Of a DNA stretch of 64,000 nt, positions 59,249-64,000 are shown one piece after another (position 1 is the first letter of the stretch; each line of letters opens with the position of its first letter). The notes under the pieces were generated by a model that was not told the DNA's origin, did not search any database, and saw only the letters and a program-made list of their open reading frames with translations. The stretch comes from Polyangiaceae bacterium (GTDB taxonomy: Bacteria > Myxococcota_A > Polyangia > Polyangiales > Polyangiaceae). The stretch is taken from the NCBI GenBank assembly GCA_020846005.1, contig JADLEQ010000035.1:110076-174075 (forward strand), in the 5' to 3' direction. The translations under genes were made by a program, and so were the position numbers.

Positions 59249-60552
59249 CAGCGACCTCCCTCGCGGCGACCCTCGAGCAGCGTGGTCGTATCCACCCCGA
59301 GCACGCGCCCCGTCTCGCGCAGCACCTCGCGCACTGCCGCCGGGAAGCTCGCCACGGCGCCTGTGAAGCCCTCACCGCCCGCGCCGTCGACGACCTGCAC
59401 CTCCCTCACGCGCGTCGCCGCGACCCGGGCGACGGCCGCCTGGACGAGATCCTTCAGGTGCGAGAGGACGTAGAGGTCGCGGCCGTCTTGCCCCGCGCCG
59501 CGCCACTTCTCGGCCACCATCGCGAGCGCCTGCGCCGAGGCGCGGCCCGTCTCCACGACGGGCGCCGCGTCCGCGCGGGCCGCGGCCTCGGCGGCGAGGC
59601 GCTGGGCCTCGGCGGGGAGGAACACGTCCACCTCGAGGCGGAGCTTCTCCACCTCGGCGCGCAGCGCCTGGAGCTCCTGCTCCGCCGTGGCCCGCGCCGT
59701 CTGCGCAGCCACCTCGGCCTCGACCTCGACGCCCCGCGCGTCCGCCTCGAGCTTGGCGACCGCGGCTCGGAGCTCGTTCCGCTTGGTGAGGACGAGCGCC
59801 TCGGCTTGCTTCTGCGCCGTCTCGGCCCGCTGTCGCGCCGTCGCCTCCGACTCGGCGATCGCCTGCTGCGCGGCGTTCTCGGCGTTCTCTGCGTCGCGCA
59901 CCATCCGCGCGATGCGCGCGCGGCCGAGGTTCCGCAGGTAGCCCTGCTCGTCGCTCACGCTCTGGACCTTGAGCACGTCGAGCTGGAGGCCGAGCTTGTC
60001 GAAGTCATCCTTCGCCATTCGGACGAGGGTCGCCGCGAACTTCAGGCGGTCCTCGTTGACCTCCTCGGGGGTGAGCTCGGCGACCACCTCGCGCAGGACG
60101 CCCTCGAGCGTCTGCTGCGCGACCGCGGCGACCTGCGACTGCGACGTGGTGAGCAACCGCTCGATCGCGTTGCGCGCCTCGGTCGCGGACGCCGCGATCT
60201 TCACGTTCGCGATGGCGTGCACGTCGAGGGGGATGCCCCCGCGCGAGTAGGCGTTGGCGACCTGGACCTGCACGGCGATGAGCCGCGTGTCCATCCGGCT
60301 CACCTGCTCGAGGAGCGGGATGCGGAGCCCGCGCCCCCCGTGCATCACCTTGTACCCGACCGTCGATCCATCCGGGAGCCGGTGCTTGCGCCCGCTCAGG
60401 ACGACGATCTCGTTCGGCTTGCAGATGACCAGGAAGCGCGAGATGAGCCAGAGGACGACCAGGAACGCGACCAGGCCGACCACCACCGTCGCCGCGACGC
60501 CGACGGCGGTGGCGACGCTCGCCTCGAGCGATTGCGCATCGGGAGTTCCCAT
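59248..60552 (-). CDS. SPFH (flotillin-like) protein, first copy of pair
   Basis: 434-residue relative of the downstream SPFH protein, with membrane helix VVVGLVAFLVVLWLISRFLV, SPFH motif KPNEIVVLSGRKHRL, MDTRLIAVQVQVANAYS, a coiled coil (QAIAESEATARQRAETAQKQ) and a conserved VQSVSDEQGYLRNLG. The pair probably arose by duplication and may form a hetero-oligomer. It starts 112 nt after the NfeD-like gene. Confidence 0.85.
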   Translation of the reverse strand: MGTPDAQSLEASVATAVGVAATVVVGLVAFLVVLWLISRFLVICKPNEIVVLSGRKHRLPDGSTVGYKVMHGGRGLRIPLLEQVSRMDTRLIAVQVQVANAYSRGGIPLDVHAIANVKIAASATEARNAIERLLTTSQSQVAAVAQQTLEGVLREVVAELTPEEVNEDRLKFAATLVRMAKDDFDKLGLQLDVLKVQSVSDEQGYLRNLGRARIARMVRDAENAENAAQQAIAESEATARQRAETAQKQAEALVLTKRNELRAAVAKLEADARGVEVEAEVAAQTARATAEQELQALRAEVEKLRLEVDVFLPAEAQRLAAEAAARADAAPVVETGRASAQALAMVAEKWRGAGQDGRDLYVLSHLKDLVQAAVARVAATRVREVQVVDGAGGEGFTGAVASFPAAVREVLRETGRVLGVDTTTLLEGRREGGR

Positions 60553-60623
60553 CAGGTCGACGTTGATATCAGACGCCGCGCGGCCTGGCGAGGCGACGCC
60601 CGCGCGCGCGGACCGGCCGCGAG

Positions 60624-60667
60624 TCCGCCCGTGCCGGGCTCATTTCGATCCGCCCGTGCCGGGCTCA
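60624..60667. repeat. 19-nt direct repeat with small hairpins
   Basis: TCCGCCCGTGCCGGGCTCA occurs exactly at 60624-60642 and 60649-60667; the second copy covers the NfeD-like stop codon. Each copy holds GCCCG-TGC-CGGGC, a 5-bp stem with a 3-nt loop. It may act in termination or RNA processing between the nfeD-like and SPFH genes. Confidence 0.7.
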
Positions 60668-61276
60668 GCGCTCCCGCTCGCGGAGCTCCAGCGGAGCGCG
60701 CGACACGTGCACGGCCTCGCCGCGCACCTCCTCGACGAGGACGGTCTCGCCCTCTTCGAGCGCCTCGTCGTCCGTCGTCGCGATCCAGTCCTGCGTCTGC
60801 CCCTTCACCTCGACGCGCACCTTGCCGCGCCGGTCCTTGCCCAGCGCGATCCGCACGCGACCCACCTGGCCGACGGCGTCCCCCGCCTCGGCGCCGCTGG
60901 TCGTCGCGGCGCGCGCGAGCGCCCGGAACAACAGCACCGCCGCGCCGCCGGCGAAGAGCGCCATGGCGCTCGCGAGCGCCAACGTGAGCGCAGGACCCGC
61001 CAGGCCGAAGTAGTGGAGCGGCGTCCCCACCATCCCGAACGCGGCGAGCGCGTACGCCCAGAAGCGCAGGGAGAGCAGCGACGCGAGGAATCCGCCGGCG
61101 AGCAGCCCCTCGTGCGAGCCGGGGGCGTCACCGTGCCCGTGTCCGAGCTGGTCGGCGTGGCCGAGCTCGCCGGCGTGGCCCGGCTCGCCTCCGTGATCGC
61201 CCTCGCCGGAGCCGAGCGCCTGGAGCGCCAGCACGCCACCACCGAGCCCGAGCGCGATGAGGTAGACGATTCCCAC
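60665..61276 (-). CDS. NfeD-like membrane protein with His-rich loop
   Basis: 203-residue membrane protein with three or four helices and a C-terminal NfeD OB-fold (GQVGRVRIALGKDRRGKVRV, EEGETVLVEEVRGEAVHVSR). Between the first and second helices lies a 35-residue Gly/His/Glu loop with about nine His (GHAGELGHADQLGHGHGD), an unusual addition that could bind metal. NfeD proteins pair with flotillins to stabilise microdomains, and two SPFH genes follow directly. Confidence 0.8.
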   Translation of the reverse strand: MGIVYLIALGLGGGVLALQALGSGEGDHGGEPGHAGELGHADQLGHGHGDAPGSHEGLLAGGFLASLLSLRFWAYALAAFGMVGTPLHYFGLAGPALTLALASAMALFAGGAAVLLFRALARAATTSGAEAGDAVGQVGRVRIALGKDRRGKVRVEVKGQTQDWIATTDDEALEEGETVLVEEVRGEAVHVSRAPLELRERER

Positions 61277-61307
61277 GCGGCGACTCTAGCGCAGTCGCCG
61301 CGGGGTG

Positions 61308-63872
61308 TCAGAGCGCCCCGGGCACGTAGACGAAGCCGACCGCCCCGGGCCGCTGGAGGCCTGTGGCGTAGGGCGTGGCGACCGTGAGGTCGGCGCCGGA
61401 GGTGATCGCCGTCACGTCGTGCACGGCGCCGTCCGGCGCCGGCGCGAAGCTCGTGACGAGCGCCTGGCCGGTCCACGGGTTGAGCGCCGTGCCGGCGGGG
61501 TTGAACGGACCGAGCGCGAACGCCACGCCGGGGCTCGCAACGTCGAAGAGGGCGCCGGCGCCGGTCGAGTCCGCCGCGCCGACGAGGAGGCGCTCCGCGC
61601 CAGGAGCCCCGAGCCAGAGGAAGTGCTGAGGCAGGTACCCGCCGAGCGTGGCGTAGGCCGGCGCGGCGGAGAGGTCGCCGCCCGCCGTCACGTCGACCAG
61701 CCGCTGCTTGCCGTTCTCCGCGCACACGATCGTGCCGTCGGCCAGCGTCGTCGTGGCCACGGGGAACGACAGGCCGGTCGCGAACGGCGTCGTCGCCGTG
61801 TGGTCGCCTCCCGCCGAGACGGCGAGGAGCTCTCCGTGCAGGAGGTCGGTGACGATCCAGCGACCCAGCGCCTCCTGGCGGTGCAGATCGGAGACGTGCG
61901 CGCCGGCCCGGAGGGTCGCCCACGGCGCCGCGCCGGAGAACGAGCCGCCGCCCGCCACGTCGAAGATCTCGCCGTCACCCGTCCCGAGCAGGACGAGCGG
62001 TGACCCGGGGTCCGCCCAGAGCGCGGTCGGGCTGGCGACCCCGTCCGCCCAGGGCGTCGCCCCGCCGGGCGCCGGCCCCGCCACGAGCCGATGCACGGCG
62101 CCGCCCGCGACGACCACCGGCACGAGTTCGGCGCGGTTGTCGACGAGTTCGATGGCCGCGGGCAGCGTGCCACCGAGCACCTCGTCCCCGTAGGCGGCCT
62201 CGATCTCGAGACCCAGCGTCTCCGTCGGCAGGTCGGCGCCCCGCGCCGGCGCGCTCCCGAGCTCGATCCCCCACGTCCCATCGCCGGCGAGCGCGCCCTG
62301 GTCGAGGATCACCACCGTGGTGGCGGCGGTGGCGGCTGCGCTCCCGGCGACCGTGACGCGCGTGAGCACGAGCGGCGTGCTGGTGAAGTCGCGCCACCCG
62401 ACGGCGCTCGACGCCCCGAGGGTCGGGCGCACCCGCGCGGCTCCCCGCGCGTCCGGCCCGTAGGCGCGCATCCGCGCGTCGCCGGAGACCAGCGACCCCG
62501 CGAGGCTGCCGCCCGCGCCGGGACCCTTGGCCCAGGGGGGGAACGGCACCGGATCGAGGCCCGAGCCGTCAGGCGGGCACTTGGGGGCCCCGACGGGCTC
62601 GTCGCAGCAGAGCTCGAACGCAGCCGGCGTGAAGGCCCACTTCGAGCCCTGCAAGCGCCCGGTCATCGAGCTGGCGGCGTCGTTCGCCGCGGCGGCGGCG
62701 GCGCGCTCGGCGTCGCACGCGGCGCCGTCGGCCTCCCACTGGGAGAGCAGCGCCTGGTAGGTGGCGTCCGCCTCGGCGCACTCCGACGTCCGGCGCTCGA
62801 GCTCGGCCGCCTCGTACGCCTCGCACGCCTTCTGGAGGCTCGGCCAGTCGAGCTCCTCGCACCACCTCCGGCGCGCGTTCAGCCGGTCGCGCGCGGCGTC
62901 GAGGTCGGCGAGGCGCTGCGACGCGTCGGCGAAGTCGCCCCAGCCGGTGAAGAGCGCCCACGCCAGCGCTGCCATCCCCCCTACGGGCCCCCCCGCCGTG
63001 AACCCCTCCATCGTGGAGACGATCAGGTCCACGTAGAACGTGAGCTCGGGGTACTCGGGCCCGAGGACGGCGCTCACCACCGCGAGCGCGAGATCCGCCG
63101 GGCTCGGGGGGTCGCCCGACTCGATGGCGTCGAGGAGCGCCTCCAGCAGCGCGTCGACGATGCCGGAGAGCCGCTCGTCGGCCTTCGCCGCCTCGAAGAG
63201 CTCCTCGAGCTTCGCCAGGTCCTTCTCGGCGTCCTCGAGCCCCGGGCAGTCCGGGCACTCCGCGGCCGGCGGCGGTGGACACCCCCACGGTGGCGACGGC
63301 GCGTCGGCGGCGCAGTCCGGCGTCGGGGTGCGGGGACACGCGTACCCGCTCGGTCCCGGCCCCACCGCGACGCTCGCGAGCGCGCCCAGCCGATCGCAGA
63401 GCGTCGCGAGATCCCCGGCGACGTCGGCGAGGGGCACGAGCGTGTCGGTCGTCCAGACGCGCCGGACGAGCGCCCGCGCCTCCGCGGGCGTCATCGCGGG
63501 ATCGTACGCCGCCATCAGCTCCTCGAAGCGCTCGCGCCACGCGACGGAGATGACGCGCATCGCCCAGCGCTGCGCGGCGGCAGACCGCCACGCCTCGTCC
63601 GGCTCAGCGGTCGCGAGCCAGAGCGCGCGCGGCAGCAGCGCCGACATCGGGACCGCGCCGTCCACCGTCCGGCGGGTCGCGATCTCGATCTCCGTGCAGG
63701 CGAGCATCGACGCGACGCGGGCCGGGCGATCGGCGGCTCGGTGCGCGGCGAGCACCTCCGCGCCGGGCGTCGCCGCGGCGGGGCGCGCGCCCGTGTCGTC
63801 CGACGCGCAGCCGAGCGCGATGGCGCCAGCGGCGGCAGCCCACAGGAACTTTCGTGCCCGAGTACGCGACAT
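61308..63872 (-). CDS. Large lipoprotein with helical N-part and repeated beta-propeller-like C-part
   Basis: 854-residue lipoprotein (lipobox AIALGC). The first third is helical (DAEKDLAKLEELFEAAKADE, ARRRWCEELDWPSLQKACEA) and contains several Cys. The last about 300 residues are repeated units ending in ATPYATG- or PWATLR-like segments, such as GGDHTATTPFATGLSFPVAT and GADLTVATPYATGL, suggesting a propeller. No enzymatic motif was found. AAGGAG lies 8 nt before the ATG at 63872, one of few clear Shine-Dalgarno sites in the window. Confidence 0.72.
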   Translation of the reverse strand: MSRTRARKFLWAAAAGAIALGCASDDTGARPAAATPGAEVLAAHRAADRPARVASMLACTEIEIATRRTVDGAVPMSALLPRALWLATAEPDEAWRSAAAQRWAMRVISVAWRERFEELMAAYDPAMTPAEARALVRRVWTTDTLVPLADVAGDLATLCDRLGALASVAVGPGPSGYACPRTPTPDCAADAPSPPWGCPPPPAAECPDCPGLEDAEKDLAKLEELFEAAKADERLSGIVDALLEALLDAIESGDPPSPADLALAVVSAVLGPEYPELTFYVDLIVSTMEGFTAGGPVGGMAALAWALFTGWGDFADASQRLADLDAARDRLNARRRWCEELDWPSLQKACEAYEAAELERRTSECAEADATYQALLSQWEADGAACDAERAAAAAANDAASSMTGRLQGSKWAFTPAAFELCCDEPVGAPKCPPDGSGLDPVPFPPWAKGPGAGGSLAGSLVSGDARMRAYGPDARGAARVRPTLGASSAVGWRDFTSTPLVLTRVTVAGSAAATAATTVVILDQGALAGDGTWGIELGSAPARGADLPTETLGLEIEAAYGDEVLGGTLPAAIELVDNRAELVPVVVAGGAVHRLVAGPAPGGATPWADGVASPTALWADPGSPLVLLGTGDGEIFDVAGGGSFSGAAPWATLRAGAHVSDLHRQEALGRWIVTDLLHGELLAVSAGGDHTATTPFATGLSFPVATTTLADGTIVCAENGKQRLVDVTAGGDLSAAPAYATLGGYLPQHFLWLGAPGAERLLVGAADSTGAGALFDVASPGVAFALGPFNPAGTALNPWTGQALVTSFAPAPDGAVHDVTAITSGADLTVATPYATGLQRPGAVGFVYVPGAL

Positions 63873-63933
63873 GGAGGCCACTCCTTCCAGCGTGGAAGGG
63901 TCGTATGGCGGGTGGGGGGGCGCAAGCGGCGGC

Positions 63934-64000
63934 GGGGGCGTGAGCGGGGGCGTGAGCGGGGGCGTGAGCGGGGGCGTGAGCGGGGGCGTGAGCGGGGGCG
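63934..64000 (+). repeat. 12-nt G-rich tandem repeat, cut by window end
   Basis: GGGGGCGTGAGC is repeated five and a half times to the last base. Runs of five G every 12 nt make quadruplex formation possible. It lies upstream of the large lipoprotein and its full length is not visible. Confidence 0.88.

Overview
The window is very GC-rich chromosomal DNA. It carries many lipoproteins with a lipobox Cys followed by long Gly/Ala/Ser/Thr linkers, Cys-rich modules of the kind seen in Polyangia, a MutH, and several pairs of genes with overlapping stop and start codons. Together these suggest a myxobacterium (Myxococcota, Polyangia; Sandaracinus- or Polyangium-like). This is inference from gene style, because no rRNA or tRNA gene is present. 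I support 52 protein genes, three decayed gene remnants, several repeat tracts and a recurring promoter-like motif.

Layout. 1-9134: the end of a 5'-nucleotidase gene, a HupE/UreJ-type membrane protein, a Ppx/GppA phosphatase, an acyl-CoA dehydrogenase with a Gly/His-rich partner, a small PHA-system protein, an amidase and a bile-acid:sodium-symporter family transporter. 9186-11457: an accessory patch with a 346-nt purine-rich tract, an HrgA-like restriction-type protein of visibly lower GC, a broken WHH-type toxin remnant and featureless DNA. 11458-31000: two carbohydrate-active lipoproteins, glutathione reductase, a TetR regulator divergent from a radical SAM enzyme, repeat-rich lipoproteins, a Kelch remnant, a pilin-like protein, an MBL hydrolase, an extensin-like M15-type protein, a nitroreductase, MutH, an L,D-transpeptidase and a GDPD lipoprotein. 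31002-34587: a membrane-anchored LuxR regulator divergent from a five-gene run containing ApbE and a ferric-reductase-like haem protein. 35392-39915: a coupled three-gene operon encoding three radical SAM domains. 40026-49904: GST, cupin, a collapsed DUF4143 ATPase remnant, NAD synthetase, a GH94-like lipoprotein, an OPT transporter, a fatty acid hydroxylase and a small lipoprotein. 49989-63872: a lipoprotein methyltransferase, an HflX-hydrolase pair, a four-domain PPC-like lipoprotein, a second amidase, an NfeD-SPFH-SPFH membrane-microdomain set and a large lipoprotein. The window ends inside a 12-nt G-rich tandem repeat.

How it fits together. Much of the region serves the cell envelope: secreted or lipid-anchored glycosidases, peptidoglycan enzymes, adhesin-like lipoproteins and flotillin-type scaffolds. 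A smaller group concerns redox and flavin biology (glutathione reductase, GST, nitroreductase, ApbE module, NAD synthetase). The best candidates for something undescribed are the three-radical-SAM operon, the ApbE-haem-protein run in which a tiny membrane protein carries a flavinylation-like TTGAS motif, and a TAnnnT motif lying 5-10 nt before at least fifteen start codons, which suggests widespread leaderless transcription.
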